The notes under the pieces: model-generated
What the model was told of the DNA's origin: nothing
Seen by the model: only the letters and a program-made list of their open reading frames with translations
Databases searched by the model: none
Assembly: GCF_038049935.1 (NCBI RefSeq)
Contig: NZ_CP145886.1
Span: 558,001-622,000 of the forward strand
Length of the DNA: 64,000 nucleotides
Reading direction: 5' to 3'
Origin: Rossellomorea sp. y25
GTDB lineage: Bacteria > Bacillota > Bacilli > Bacillales > Bacillaceae_B
Shown: positions 8,513 to 16,735 of the stretch, one piece after another
Numbering within the stretch: the first letter of the stretch is position 1
Layout of the letters: each line of letters opens with the position of its first letter
Made by a program: the position numbers and the translations under genes

Positions 8513-8751
8513 CTTTTTTTGAAAAAACTTTTGCACTTTTTTTTAGAAAGAGATAAAAGTAGGGTGAAAGTATGTAGAGAGTGGGGTCTTCTTTAACTAT
8601 GTATCCTTAATAAAAGAGTAGAAAAGATTGTAGCGGGATCTGTAATAGATTTGTACAACTTCTGTTCTAATAGGACTAAATTCCCTAGTTCTATTTTCTT
8701 GAACATCCAGATGTGCTAAAAAAATATGGGTGCTTTCTTAATGAAAATATA
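8513..8751. other. Intergenic region without a gene
   Basis: AT-rich interval between the anti-sigma terminator and the wall-protein promoter. I see no frame with a ribosome site, no repeat array and no clear structured RNA. Confidence 0.5.
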
Positions 8752-8779
8752 AAAGCCCAGCAGTAATGGACTGCAGGGC
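8752..8779 (-). terminator. Terminator of the anti-sigma gene
   Basis: Minus-strand GCCCTGCAGT/ACTGCTGGGC (one T-T mismatch) with a CCATT loop, followed by TTTTAT. Confidence 0.75.
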
Positions 8780-8794
8780 GAGGAGAAAAGATTA

Positions 8795-9511
8795 TTAAAT
8801 TTCTGAAGCCAGCACAATTTCTCCCTGTGGAAGCTGGCTATCGGCATCCGGTTCGAGTGTAATGGCCACCGTATCCCAAACTTTCTTTGTGAACTCTTCG
8901 TTAAACTTAAATACAACCGATCCTTTGCCATCTTTACTCGTGACAAATGTTCCGGCACGTTCAGGTTTGTCGTCTTTAATGAGCCATACCTGATAGACTT
9001 CTTCGTTAGAAAGATCCTGAAGCTCAGAAGCCTGGACAACCATGCTTGTCTGTTCACCCTGCTTAATGATACTGGCTGTTCCCTTGGCATTTCCACTGAC
9101 GGCAGCGAGGTCGACATATTGTACTACCTGATCGATGGTTGCTTGTTCCACCACTTCGTTTTGATCCTCAAGCTGCGTAAACAGGTACGCATTCCCGACT
9201 AAGGAAAGGGCCAGGGCGGCTGCGACAGAAGGGAGGAACCACGCTCTCTTTTTCTTATTGGAGAAAGGTCCGACCTCAGCTTCTGGCTTCTCTTCACCCA
9301 GAATGTTAGCCAAAACACGGTCTTCCAGGTCTTTGGGGGGCTCGACAACATCAGATGCGAAAGGCATATATTCTGCTAACTGCTCCAGTTCATGAAGCTC
9401 TTCCCGGCACTGGGGACAGCTTTCCAGATGCTTTTCAAATTGGGCTCTCTCAAGTTCAGATAAATGACCGTTGTAGTAATCCAGTAAGTGCTCGCATTGG
9501 TGTGTAGTCAT
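8795..9511 (-). CDS. Anti-sigma factor, zinc-finger/RskA type
   Basis: 238 residues. The cytoplasmic N-terminus has a ZAS zinc motif H28-x3-C32-x2-C35 (KHLESCPQC), which binds the partner sigma factor. A single membrane segment lies at about 90-112, and the outer half (about 120-235) has the RskA pattern 'YQVWLIKDDKPERAGTF...' ending 'ITLEPDADSQLPQGEIVLASEI'. Its ATG overlaps the sigma gene stop by 4 nt (ATGA), a standard cotranslated sigma/anti-sigma pair. RskA-family proteins are usually released by regulated proteolysis; no protease gene is present here. Confidence 0.92.
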   Translation of the reverse strand: MTTHQCEHLLDYYNGHLSELERAQFEKHLESCPQCREELHELEQLAEYMPFASDVVEPPKDLEDRVLANILGEEKPEAEVGPFSNKKKRAWFLPSVAAALALSLVGNAYLFTQLEDQNEVVEQATIDQVVQYVDLAAVSGNAKGTASIIKQGEQTSMVVQASELQDLSNEEVYQVWLIKDDKPERAGTFVTSKDGKGSVVFKFNEEFTKKVWDTVAITLEPDADSQLPQGEIVLASEI

Positions 9512-10071
9512 TCGAATTGACCTCCTTTCCCTTTAAGACACGTGTGTAAATGCTTTAGCGCCAAACGTATTCTTCCCTTGACAGTCCCTAGTGGAGTGTC
9601 GGTGGAATATGCAATGGATTGCTGAGTCAATCCTTTAAAGTAGAATAATTGCACAATGTGTTGCTGGTCTTCTTTTAACGATTGGATACACTCCCGAATC
9701 GCTGCCCCTTTTTCCTTCCATTCCAATTGATCAGCCGGAGTTTCGTAGGTGACCTGCAGGGAGTCCTTCTCAATATATTCAACAGACTCATGTTTCTTTC
9801 GTCTGCGGATTGCATCGAGGCAAGTGTTCCTTGTCATCGTTAACAGCCAGGACGAAAACTTCCCTTTACTGTGATCATACGGAGAGTGCTTTTTCCAGAG
9901 CTTCATGAATACCTCTTGAATCACTTCCTCGGCGATTTCACGGTCTCCTGTCATTTTATATGAGAAAGAATAGATCAGTTTTTCATATTGTTGATAAAGC
10001 TGTCGCAGTGCAGTCGAATCTTTGGCTAACACTTGTTGATACAGTTCTAAATCGTGACGATCATTGGGCAT
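9508..10071 (-). CDS. ECF-type RNA polymerase sigma factor
   Basis: 187 residues with region 2 (LYQQYEKLIYSFSYKMTGDREIAEEVIQEVFMKLWKK) and region 4 (LKEDQQHIVQLFYFKGLTQQSIAYSTDTPLGTVKGRIRLALKHL, quoted for the motif), joined by a short linker: the SigK/RpoE-like ECF group. It pairs with the RskA-type anti-sigma downstream. A good ribosome site (AAGGAGCG) precedes ATG 10071. Its own promoter region contains the same element found before the wall-protein gene, so it probably autoregulates and drives that gene. Confidence 0.92.
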   Translation of the reverse strand: MPNDRHDLELYQQVLAKDSTALRQLYQQYEKLIYSFSYKMTGDREIAEEVIQEVFMKLWKKHSPYDHSKGKFSSWLLTMTRNTCLDAIRRRKKHESVEYIEKDSLQVTYETPADQLEWKEKGAAIRECIQSLKEDQQHIVQLFYFKGLTQQSIAYSTDTPLGTVKGRIRLALKHLHTCLKGKGGQFE

Positions 10072-10141
10072 AAAACGCTCCTTATCTTTGACATGAATAC
10101 AATAAGGATACTAAACAACGGAGCTGAACTCAATTTTAAAA

Positions 10142-10171
10142 AGCTAACGTAAGAAATAAGAATTTGGATCA
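10142..10171 (-). promoter_or_regulatory. ECF autoregulatory promoter of the sigma gene
   Basis: Minus-strand TGATCCAA, 14 nt, CGTTAGCT, about 70 nt before the sigma start. It is identical in both boxes and in spacing to 8483-8512. Confidence 0.75.
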
Positions 10172-10280
10172 TAAATGTTTGGGGAAATTGTTAGTGGGGT
10201 ATACAAATGAGTTTGAAGTGGGAGCTGGACTTGTCTATCTCATTATGCGGCGATAAAGCAATTGAATATTCCCCAAAACA

Positions 10281-10306
10281 AAATCCCCCAAATCATTGGG
10301 GGATTT
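10281..10306 (-). terminator. Terminator of mreBH
   Basis: AAATCCCCCAA/TTGGGGGATTT perfect stem with an ATCA/TGAT loop; on the minus strand it runs into TTTTGTTTT. Confidence 0.85.
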
Positions 10307-10313
10307 CTCCAGC

Positions 10314-11318
10314 TTATTTTACTTTTTGTAACTTATCAATCACGGATAAAGAACGTCCTGTTCCGATTGCCACTGATTCAAGCGGGTTAGGAGCTAAGTG
10401 AACCGGTACAACGATCTCTTGGCTTAACCAATCTTGAAGTCCGTTCAATAATGCTCCGCCACCAGTCAGGATTACACCGCGGTCAACAATGTCACCGCTT
10501 AGTTCAGGAGGACAATTTTCCAATGTTGCACGGATCGTTTCCAGGATGTGAAGAAGAGATTCTTTCAACGCATCTTGAATCTCATTGGACGATAGTTCAA
10601 TCGTTTTTGGAAGACCGGTAACCAAGTCACGTCCACGAATATCCATCGTTCTTTCCTCATGGTCGATCAGTGCTTGACCCACTTCGATTTTTACCAATTC
10701 AGCCGTTCTTTCACCGATCAGTAGATTGTAGCGTTTGCGTACGTATTGAACGATGTCTTCATCCATTTGGTCTCCGCCGATACGGATCGTGTTACAGGAA
10801 ACAACACCGCCATAAGAGATGATCGCAACTTCCGTTGTTCCGCCACCGATATCAACGATTACGTTGGCGACAGGCTCGCCTACAGGCAAGTCAGCACCGA
10901 TCGCAGCAGCGACAGGTTCTTCAATAAGTGTCACTGATTTCGCGCCGCTTCCTCTCACTGCATCCTGAATCGCTCTTCTCTCGACACTCGTTGCACCAGA
11001 AGGCGTACACACGACAACCGTTGGCTTGCGGATGGAAAATCCAAGTTTTTTACTCGCTTTTTTCATCACTTGTTTTAACATTTCAGTTGTCACATCAAAG
11101 TCGGCAATCACACCATCTTTAAGTGGGCGTACAGCCACGATCTTTCCTGGCGTTTTCCCGATCATGCTCTTGGCTTCGGTTCCAACCGCCAATACCGTTT
11201 TATTTTCTGTGTCAATCGCCACAACAGATGGTTCATTAAGTATAATTCCTTTATTTTTACTATAAACAAGTATATTTGCAGTTCCTAAATCGATACCAAT
11301 TTCAGAGTTTGATAACAT
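10314..11318 (-). CDS. mreBH: Actin-like cell-shape protein MreBH
   Basis: 334 residues of the MreB family: phosphate-1 loop [13 protein letters not shown], phosphate-2 region [14 protein letters not shown] and adenosine motif [11 protein letters not shown]. '[22 protein letters not shown]' and '[19 protein letters not shown]' match B. subtilis MreBH better than MreB or Mbl, as does the lack of neighbouring mreC/mreD or spoIIID. It forms membrane-bound filaments that guide wall synthesis and, in B. subtilis, the LytE hydrolase. ATG 11318 is preferred over TTG 11321 because GGAGG lies 7 nt upstream. A near-consensus CcpA-like motif (TGAAAGCGTTAACG, 11442-11455) lies about 125 nt upstream, too weak to call. 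Confidence 0.9.
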   Translation of the reverse strand: MLSNSEIGIDLGTANILVYSKNKGIILNEPSVVAIDTENKTVLAVGTEAKSMIGKTPGKIVAVRPLKDGVIADFDVTTEMLKQVMKKASKKLGFSIRKPTVVVCTPSGATSVERRAIQDAVRGSGAKSVTLIEEPVAAAIGADLPVGEPVANVIVDIGGGTTEVAIISYGGVVSCNTIRIGGDQMDEDIVQYVRKRYNLLIGERTAELVKIEVGQALIDHEERTMDIRGRDLVTGLPKTIELSSNEIQDALKESLLHILETIRATLENCPPELSGDIVDRGVILTGGGALLNGLQDWLSQEIVVPVHLAPNPLESVAIGTGRSLSVIDKLQKVK

Positions 11319-11339
11319 CAATATTCCTCCAACTATAAG

Positions 11340-11850
11340 AATTCTAGACAGTATATCCTTCTATACAGTATAGGAGATTTCTGTCGGTTATGAAGGTGGA
11401 GATATTTACCACCGACAAAATGTTACAAAGTATGACAGATATGAAAGCGTTAACGAAAAAATAAAAAGCTTGTACGGAGGTGTTTTGTATACCTGGGTGT
11501 GTATATGAGGGCGGACCTTGAAATATTGTTCGTTAAAAAAATTTAAACGTTCTGTAATATAGGTGGGGAGATTTGGAGTAGTCGGATGGTGGTGAGGGGA
11601 GTGATTGTGAAGGTTGGATTGGTCTTTGGGAGGAGGGTGTGGGGCAAAAGTAGAGAGGAGGTGTGGGAGGGTGTCGAAGGTAGGCGAGTTTTCTTTGGGC
11701 TGTAACTAAAATGGGAAAATCGGGTGGAATCGGCAATTAACATAGGGAATTGCATTTTTTTGGAGTGGAATCGCTATTAATGTTGGCTGAAAAGAGGGAG
11801 GAGATGGATTTTGGATGGAAAATGAGAAGAATTTTAGGTAACGAATTCAA
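11340..11850. other. Intergenic region upstream of mreBH
   Basis: About 500 bases with no convincing gene. The segment 11560-11700 is strikingly purine-rich (G/A) on the plus strand; possible frames lack ribosome sites. No hairpin or repeat was found before the arrays that start near 11851. Confidence 0.4.
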
Positions 11851-11986
11851 GAGATCAGCGGAATTCCCGATATATCAGCGAAGTCGGTTCATATATCAGC
11901 GAACTAGGTCCACATATCAGCGAAATTCTGGATATATCAGCGAAATCGGTCCATATATCAGCGGAATTCTCAATATATCAGCGAAC
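11851..11986 (-). repeat. 20-bp tandem array, core TTCGCTGATA (7 units)
   Basis: On the plus strand the core reads ATCAGCG at 11854, 11874, 11895, 11916, 11936, 11957 and 11977, giving steps of 20 or 21 bp. Each core (usually TATCAGCGAA) is separated by about 10 variable bases. The reverse-complement core TTCGCTGATA is the same word as the array at 54701-54812. Confidence 0.9.
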
Positions 11987-12059
11987 TGCCATTTCGCCTT
12001 CTTAAATAACACTATGAATTCTCCTACTTTTAATAAGCGTAATAGGAGAAGAACCCAAG

Positions 12060-12152
12060 ATAACGGCGAAAATCAGAATATAACGGCGATATTTTAAATA
12101 TAACGGCGAAATCTCTGATTTAACGGCGAAAATCCAATTATAACGGCGAACA
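12060..12152 (+). repeat. 20-bp tandem array, core TAACGGCGAA (5 units)
   Basis: TAACGGCGA begins at 12061, 12081, 12101, 12121 and 12141, an exact 20-bp step, with variable AT-rich filler. Its reverse complement TTCGCCGTTA resembles the TTCGCTGATA core of the array 75 bp away. Confidence 0.9.
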
Positions 12153-12214
12153 GACAAATTACCAGTTCTCTCCCAACAAAAAAAGAGATGCTCTCATCAA
12201 GCATCTCCCCTTCA

Positions 12215-12718
12215 TTAATACGCTTTACGGAAAAACTCCGCAAGTTCCTGACTATGTTTTTTGCGGGCTTTACGATGTTCTGCACGGTTCTTGGCAGTTT
12301 CGTTCAACCATTTTTCCTCTTCTGTTTCCGGTACGACTTCCGCAATGACGGCTGGTTTATTGCCTTCTAAAGCAACAAAGGTCAAGAAGGAGATGGCTGC
12401 CACATTGGTTTCCCCTGTTAGAAGCACCTCTGAAGTGACCTTCACACATACCTCCATGGAGCTGCGTCCGGTATACGTCACCATCGCTTCCAACGTCACG
12501 GCATCCCCGACTTTTATGGGCTGCAGGAAGTCTACGGAATCTGTTGAAGCCGTGACGACGGGCTTGCGGGCGTGACGGGTAGCGGCAATGGATGCCACGT
12601 CGTCTATATAGGCCATCAGTTTTCCACCAAACAATGTACCGTGATGGTTGGTGTCGGGTGGAAGAACGTGGGTCGTTTTACTTGTTTTCGTTTCTTTCAT
12701 GAACTTTTTTTCTCTCAA
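12215..12718 (-). CDS. Acyl-CoA thioesterase, hotdog fold (YkhA-like)
   Basis: About 167 residues. The signature 'DTNHHGTLFGGKLMAYIDDVASIAATRHARKPVVTASTDSVDFLQPIKVGD' (quoted for the motif) is that of the BFIT/YciA acyl-CoA hydrolase branch; Asp-Thr-Asn-x-x-G and the following helix form the active-site edge. It hydrolyses acyl-CoA thioesters in the cytosol; chain preference is not visible. The C-terminus is Arg/Lys-rich and helical. I favour TTG 12718 (GGAAGG 8 nt upstream) over the upstream GTG 12727; the ATG at 12691 is also possible. Confidence 0.85.
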   Translation of the reverse strand: MREKKFMKETKTSKTTHVLPPDTNHHGTLFGGKLMAYIDDVASIAATRHARKPVVTASTDSVDFLQPIKVGDAVTLEAMVTYTGRSSMEVCVKVTSEVLLTGETNVAAISFLTFVALEGNKPAVIAEVVPETEEEKWLNETAKNRAEHRKARKKHSQELAEFFRKAY

Positions 12719-12809
12719 TGAATTCACCTTCCGTTATCAATGTGCAAAAAGATTGCTACCTTATACTATTCACTAAAGTGGGGTGGAAGAAACATGAAAA
12801 CAGAAAAAG

Positions 12810-14003
12810 TTATAGAAATATACTAATGATAATGGCCGTTATGAAGCTCGCCAGTGTTCCTGCGATGATGGCCTTCAAGCTTAATTTAGAAACCATAGGT
12901 CGTTGTGTCGGCTCTAAAGAACCCAAGCCGACAATCAATTGTCCGATCGAAGACAGGTTCGCAAAGTTGCAAAGGGCAACGGAAAGAATGGCAACGGTCT
13001 TAGGGGAAAGCTCGCTCATCATTCCTGATAGTTCTTTGTATGCGACGAACTCATTCACAGAAAGCTTCGTCCCGATGATGGAGGCTGCACGGAACGCTTC
13101 ATCCATTGGAATACCGACGAGTAGTGCCAGTGGATAGAACAGGTAGCCGAAGACCGTGGAAAGACTCATGTCGACAGCACCCAGTAATCCGTTGACGAGA
13201 GCAAGGATCCCGATAAACGCGATGAGCAGTCCCCCAATATTGATGGCAAGTTGTGTACCACTGAGGGCACCTTCGGAAATCGCTTCGAATACGTTTGTAT
13301 GAGTGGTTTTTCCTAACGAAATATCTCCATTCGTCTTGGACTCTTCCGTTTCAGGTTCGATGATTTTGGCCATCACAAGAGAGACGATTGGCACACTAAA
13401 GACGGATAGAAGAAGGAATTTCATGTCGATTCCCATCAATGAGTATCCGATTAATATCGCTCCGCTTGCTGAAGCTGTTCCCCCAACCATCACGGCAAAA
13501 AGTTCTGAACGAGTCAACTTCGCTAAATAAGGCTTAATCAAAAGAGGAGCCTCTGCTAATCCGAGAAAGGAATTCCCAATGGCATTAAAGGATTCAACCT
13601 TGGTTGTACCAAGGATTTTCCCCAACCCGATTCCGATATATTTTACGAAAAACGGGATGATTCGCAAGTAATAAAGAGCCGAAATGAGTGCAGAAATAAA
13701 GATGATCGCACCCAGGACATTGATCGCGAAAACGAATGAAATATTCGTCCCTTTTTCGAAGAATCCACCGAATACGAACATGATTCCTTCATTGCTGTAG
13801 TCGATGACTTTCTGTACGCCTAAGGCTGCTTTTTTCAAAATGGTTTGTCCAAATGGGACTTTTAATACAAACAAGACAAGCAGGAACTCAAGACAGATCC
13901 CGATGATGATCGTACGCCATTGAATGGCTGAGCGGTTGCTGCTCAACAGCCATGCTAAAAATAGAACTCCAAGTAATGATAATACGCCATATACTAAACT
14001 CAT
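12810..14003 (-). CDS. nupG: Concentrative nucleoside transporter (NupC/NupG family)
   Basis: 397 residues, about ten membrane segments. Family motifs: 'GFFEKGTNISFVFAINVLGAIIFISAL', 'SFLGLAEAPLLIKPYLAKLTRSELFAVMVGGTASASG' and 'CNFANLSSIGQLIVGLGSLEPTQRPMVSKLSLKA' (quoted in parts). It is a cation-coupled nucleoside importer in the membrane. ATG 14003 is chosen because GGGGGA precedes it; an upstream extension of the frame would translate the riboswitch and is not real. The guanine-class riboswitch in its leader suggests purine nucleosides as substrate, as for B. subtilis NupG, hence the symbol; pyrimidine-type NupC cannot be excluded from protein sequence alone. Confidence 0.88.
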   Translation of the reverse strand: MSLVYGVLSLLGVLFLAWLLSSNRSAIQWRTIIIGICLEFLLVLFVLKVPFGQTILKKAALGVQKVIDYSNEGIMFVFGGFFEKGTNISFVFAINVLGAIIFISALISALYYLRIIPFFVKYIGIGLGKILGTTKVESFNAIGNSFLGLAEAPLLIKPYLAKLTRSELFAVMVGGTASASGAILIGYSLMGIDMKFLLLSVFSVPIVSLVMAKIIEPETEESKTNGDISLGKTTHTNVFEAISEGALSGTQLAINIGGLLIAFIGILALVNGLLGAVDMSLSTVFGYLFYPLALLVGIPMDEAFRAASIIGTKLSVNEFVAYKELSGMMSELSPKTVAILSVALCNFANLSSIGQLIVGLGSLEPTQRPMVSKLSLKAIIAGTLASFITAIIISIFL

Positions 14004-14115
14004 AATACCAATCCCCCAACATGTAATCTTCAACGAATTCTCAGGTTTACGTCGTATGATGTCTGACCTCTCAGGGAAATAAAAAAAGTGCATGAAGACA
14101 TTCTCTAAAAAATAG

Positions 14116-14157
14116 GGAAAGTCTCCATACACAAACAGCATATAGAAAAGACTTTCC
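14116..14157 (-). terminator. Riboswitch-controlled terminator of the nucleoside transporter
   Basis: Minus-strand GGAAAGTCT pairs with AGACTTTCC across a 24-nt loop and is followed by CTATTTTTTA. The stem can extend (one mismatch) into TATAAGGAA, which is the 3' strand of the aptamer's P1. Confidence 0.8.
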
Positions 14158-14226
14158 TTATAGTCCGGCACTTTACGGCTGCCAGGTAGAGACTTATGGT
14201 CCATATCACCATAGATATATAAGGAA
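14154..14226 (-). ncRNA. Purine riboswitch, guanine class
   Basis: Minus-strand aptamer with P1 TTCCTTATA/TATAAGGAA (perfect 9 bp), P2 TATGGT...ACCATA, P3 TGGCA...TGCCG, and the conserved joining segments GATATGG, GTCTCTACC and GACTATA. The specificity base is C (GACTAT, position 74 in B. subtilis xpt numbering), which pairs with guanine or hypoxanthine; adenine riboswitches have U here. It lies about 150 nt upstream of the nucleoside transporter. P1's 3' strand overlaps the 5' arm of the downstream terminator. Confidence 0.95.
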
Positions 14227-14433
14227 TTCGTATGAAGTTGATTTGAAATATGTTTTCTACTCTATCACACGATTGAAGACTATCACAATAGTTTTTTTGA
14301 AAAGAAAAGCATGGAAAAACGTGGTGGTTCATTTTTACTGTTTTTAGCAAAATTCCAAAAATAATAGTTTACTAGTATAACATTTGGGGAACTTTCACAA
14401 ACACATGTAGTAAATATGAAGGGAAGAGGATGC

Positions 14434-16257
14434 ATGTTTGAAAGTGGATTGCTATTTACTCTATTGTCCTGTGTGTTTTTTATGGGGCTGGTTGCTTGGG
14501 TTTCATACATAAAGACCAAAGGATCATTGAACGACTCGACAGGATATTTTTTAGCCGGAAGAGGATTGACTGGAACGTTTATCGCTGGTTCCTTACTTTT
14601 AACCAATTTATCAGCTGAACAGTTAGTTGGTTTGAATGGACAAGCTTTCAGGGCGAACCTTTCGAATATGGCGTGGGAAGTGACAGCCGCCATCGCGATT
14701 ATCATCATGGCCTTATATTTGCTTCCGAAGTATTTAGGAAGAAGCTTCACGACGTTGCCCGAGTTTCTGAATCAGCGCTATGACAAAGGGGTTCGTCAGT
14801 ATACAACCATCCTCTTTATGCTGGGGTATGTATTTGTTACGATCCCTTCCATGCTTTATTCAGGAGCACTAGCCGTTTTAAAATTATTTGATGTCCCCGA
14901 CCTCATGGGCATTTCCTATACACAATCAATCTGGATGATTGTGTGGGTGATCGGGATCATCGGCAGCATTTATGCCATCTTCGGCGGACTGAAAGCCGTT
15001 GCGATTTCCGATACGTTGAATGGAGTCGGACTCCTGATCATCGGGATTCTCGTTCCGATACTGGGGTTTTATGCTTTAGGAGAAGGAAGTTTCCTATCAG
15101 GTGTGAAAGAGATTGCCACCAACAATCCGGAAAAACTGAATTCGATTGGTTCATCTTCAGATTCAGTGCCGTTTTCAACGATTTTTACCGGAATGATTTT
15201 TGCGAATTTATTTTATTGGGCATCAAACCAGTACGTGATCCAAAGGACTCTGGGGGCTAAAAACTTAGCAGAAGGACAGAAGGGTGTCCTCATTTCGGGG
15301 TTCTATAAGCTGCTTGTGCCGTTCATGATGATGCTTCCGGGAGTCATTGCATTCCACCTTTATGGAGATTCTTTGAAAAGTGTGGATCTGGCATATCCGG
15401 CTTTAATCAATGCGGTCCTGCCGTCTTACTTAACAGGCTTCTTCTTGGCCGTGCTACTGGGAGCGGTGTTGAGCTCGTTTAATTCTCTATTAAATAGTGC
15501 AGCGACTTTATTTGCACTGGATATCTATAAGCCTCAGTTCAATCCCGATGTCAGTGATCAGAAGCTGATCACGATCAGTAAATGGTTCGGTGCTGCACTC
15601 GCAGTCGTTTCTATGTGTGTGTCACCTATGTTAATAAACGCGACAGATGGCTTGTGGGACCTGATTCGAAAGTTCACAGGATTCTTCAATATTCCGATTA
15701 TCGTCGTTCTATTGGTGGGAGTGTTCTCAAAACGCATCCCGGCTTTAGCCGCCAAAACAGTCATTATTCTTCACGTGTTCACGTACTATATGCTTGTATG
15801 GGGAACAGGGCATCTATTTGGATTCACGATAAACATTAACTTTATCCATATCTATGGAATCCTATTTGTTTCAGAAATTGTACTGATGGTCTTGATCGGC
15901 TGGTGGAAGCCGTTGAAGAAACCATACGAATATCGTTACAATCCCAAGGTGGATATGATGCCTTGGAAATATAGCATTCCATTGTCCATCGTGCTCATGG
16001 CGTCCGTAGTGCAAACATATTTCTTATTTTCTCCTGTTGGACTGGCATATGAAACAAGTGTCATTTCACCTTACTTCTGGCCAGCCACAATCGGATTGGC
16101 CCTTGTCACCACAGGATTGATCTACTGGTCAATGAAGAGCTGGACCCGGAAATACCAAGCCTACCTGCTGAAAAACAAAACGTACAAACTAAACCGAACC
16201 AAAAAATACTCCCTGCAAAACCTGAACCCAATCTATTCATCAAAGCTGCTAAAATAA
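14434..16257 (+). CDS. Solute:sodium symporter (SSS/SLC5 family)
   Basis: 607 residues with about 14 membrane segments. The fold is recognisable from 'GYFLAGRGLTGTFIAGSLLLTNLSAEQLVGLNGQAF' and 'GGLKAVAISDTLNGVGLLIIG', the sodium:sugar branch of SLC5 (SGLT, YidK-like), and 'FFLAVLLGAVLSSFNSLLNSAATLFALDIYKP' in the middle. The C-terminal tail (YLLKNKTYKLNRTKKYS...) is basic. Substrate probably a sugar or related solute, not determined. ATG 14434 is chosen because GAAGAGG lies upstream; ATG 14416 has no site. It is divergent from the riboswitch-nucleoside transporter unit. Confidence 0.85.
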   Translation: MFESGLLFTLLSCVFFMGLVAWVSYIKTKGSLNDSTGYFLAGRGLTGTFIAGSLLLTNLSAEQLVGLNGQAFRANLSNMAWEVTAAIAIIIMALYLLPKYLGRSFTTLPEFLNQRYDKGVRQYTTILFMLGYVFVTIPSMLYSGALAVLKLFDVPDLMGISYTQSIWMIVWVIGIIGSIYAIFGGLKAVAISDTLNGVGLLIIGILVPILGFYALGEGSFLSGVKEIATNNPEKLNSIGSSSDSVPFSTIFTGMIFANLFYWASNQYVIQRTLGAKNLAEGQKGVLISGFYKLLVPFMMMLPGVIAFHLYGDSLKSVDLAYPALINAVLPSYLTGFFLAVLLGAVLSSFNSLLNSAATLFALDIYKPQFNPDVSDQKLITISKWFGAALAVVSMCVSPMLINATDGLWDLIRKFTGFFNIPIIVVLLVGVFSKRIPALAAKTVIILHVFTYYMLVWGTGHLFGFTININFIHIYGILFVSEIVLMVLIGWWKPLKKPYEYRYNPKVDMMPWKYSIPLSIVLMASVVQTYFLFSPVGLAYETSVISPYFWPATIGLALVTTGLIYWSMKSWTRKYQAYLLKNKTYKLNRTKKYSLQNLNPIYSSKLLK

Positions 16258-16261
16258 AAAG

Positions 16262-16316
16262 GAGGGACGGACCTTCATTCCTATGACCAGGTCATAGGAA
16301 TCGAGGTCCGTCCCTC
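16262..16316 (+). terminator. Large hairpin terminator with GAGGGACGGACCT arms
   Basis: Nested inverted repeat: outer arms GAGGGACGGACCT/AGGTCCGTCCCTC and inner arms ATTCCTATGACC/GGTCATAGGAAT, giving about 25 bp of stem. It ends the symporter gene and shares its outer arms with 7050-7075. Confidence 0.8.
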
Positions 16317-16325
16317 GCTTATGTT

Positions 16326-16454
16326 TTATTTTATGCGTTCTAATAGGTTTGCCAGAACATGTTTTTTATAGGATTCTACTTTGCGTTCCTCGTAGCGGCG
16401 AACGCCTGCTTTTTTTAGTTCTTCCACGTACCAGCCTTTGCTTCCGATATGCAT
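16326..16454 (-). CDS. Small DUF2639-family protein (YflJ-like)
   Basis: 42 residues: MHIGSKGWYVEELKKAGVRR then a basic stretch ending HVLANLLERIK. 'HIGSKGWY-x-EELKKAG' with 'ESYKKHVLANL' is the DUF2639/YflJ pattern of Bacilli. No function known. ATG 16454 is given; an in-frame ATG at 16466 sits directly against AAAGG and is less likely. Convergent with the symporter gene. Confidence 0.8.
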   Translation of the reverse strand: MHIGSKGWYVEELKKAGVRRYEERKVESYKKHVLANLLERIK

Positions 16455-16490
16455 TGAAATAAACATCCTTTCTTTGCGTAGTATTGATTG

Positions 16491-16536
16491 GAATCTCCGA
16501 CTAGCTCATTTCACATGAGCTACGCTAAGATTGCTT
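16491..16536. other. Unexplained hairpin upstream of the DUF2639 gene
   Basis: AATCT...TAGCTC pairs with GAGCTA...AGATT around a short loop (ATTTCACAT). No T-run. It could lie in the 5' leader of the small gene; role unknown. Confidence 0.35.
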
Positions 16537-16703
16537 ACGGTTGTACATTGTAACATCTCATTTTTTATGAAAAAAGGGGGTGAAGGGAATTTTTCGGATT
16601 CATCCTTTTCTGAAAATTTTTCGAGGAAAATGAAGGGGTCTTAATACAATGCTGCAGTGAGATGATAAAGGTTTTGATTCAAGACTGTAACTTGAAAGAA
16701 AAG

Positions 16704-16735
16704 GAATGATCCGCATCGGATCATTCCTTTTTTAA
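16704..16735. terminator. Bidirectional terminator at the MFS gene end
   Basis: GGAATGATCCG/CGGATCATTCC with a CAT/ATG loop, T-run on the plus strand and T-rich sequence on the minus strand. On the minus strand it follows the MFS gene. Confidence 0.8.

Noticed and set aside
11442..11455. cre site upstream of mreBH
   Set aside because: TGAAAGCGTTAACG fails the final CA of the consensus and lies far from the start; noted only as weak.
11533..11755. Minus-strand frames rich in Pro/Ser/Thr
   Set aside because: They are the complement of a purine-rich stretch with no start signals.
11851..12152. CRISPR-like array
   Set aside because: Repeat cores are about 10 nt and fillers about 10 nt, far below CRISPR repeat and spacer sizes, fillers recur, and there are no cas genes.
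12718..13137. Plus-strand gene opposite the nucleoside transporter
   Set aside because: Codon pattern mirrors the transporter on the other strand; no ribosome site.
14004..14204. N-terminal extension of the nucleoside transporter
   Set aside because: It would translate the riboswitch terminator and aptamer; the family start and ribosome site are at 14003.
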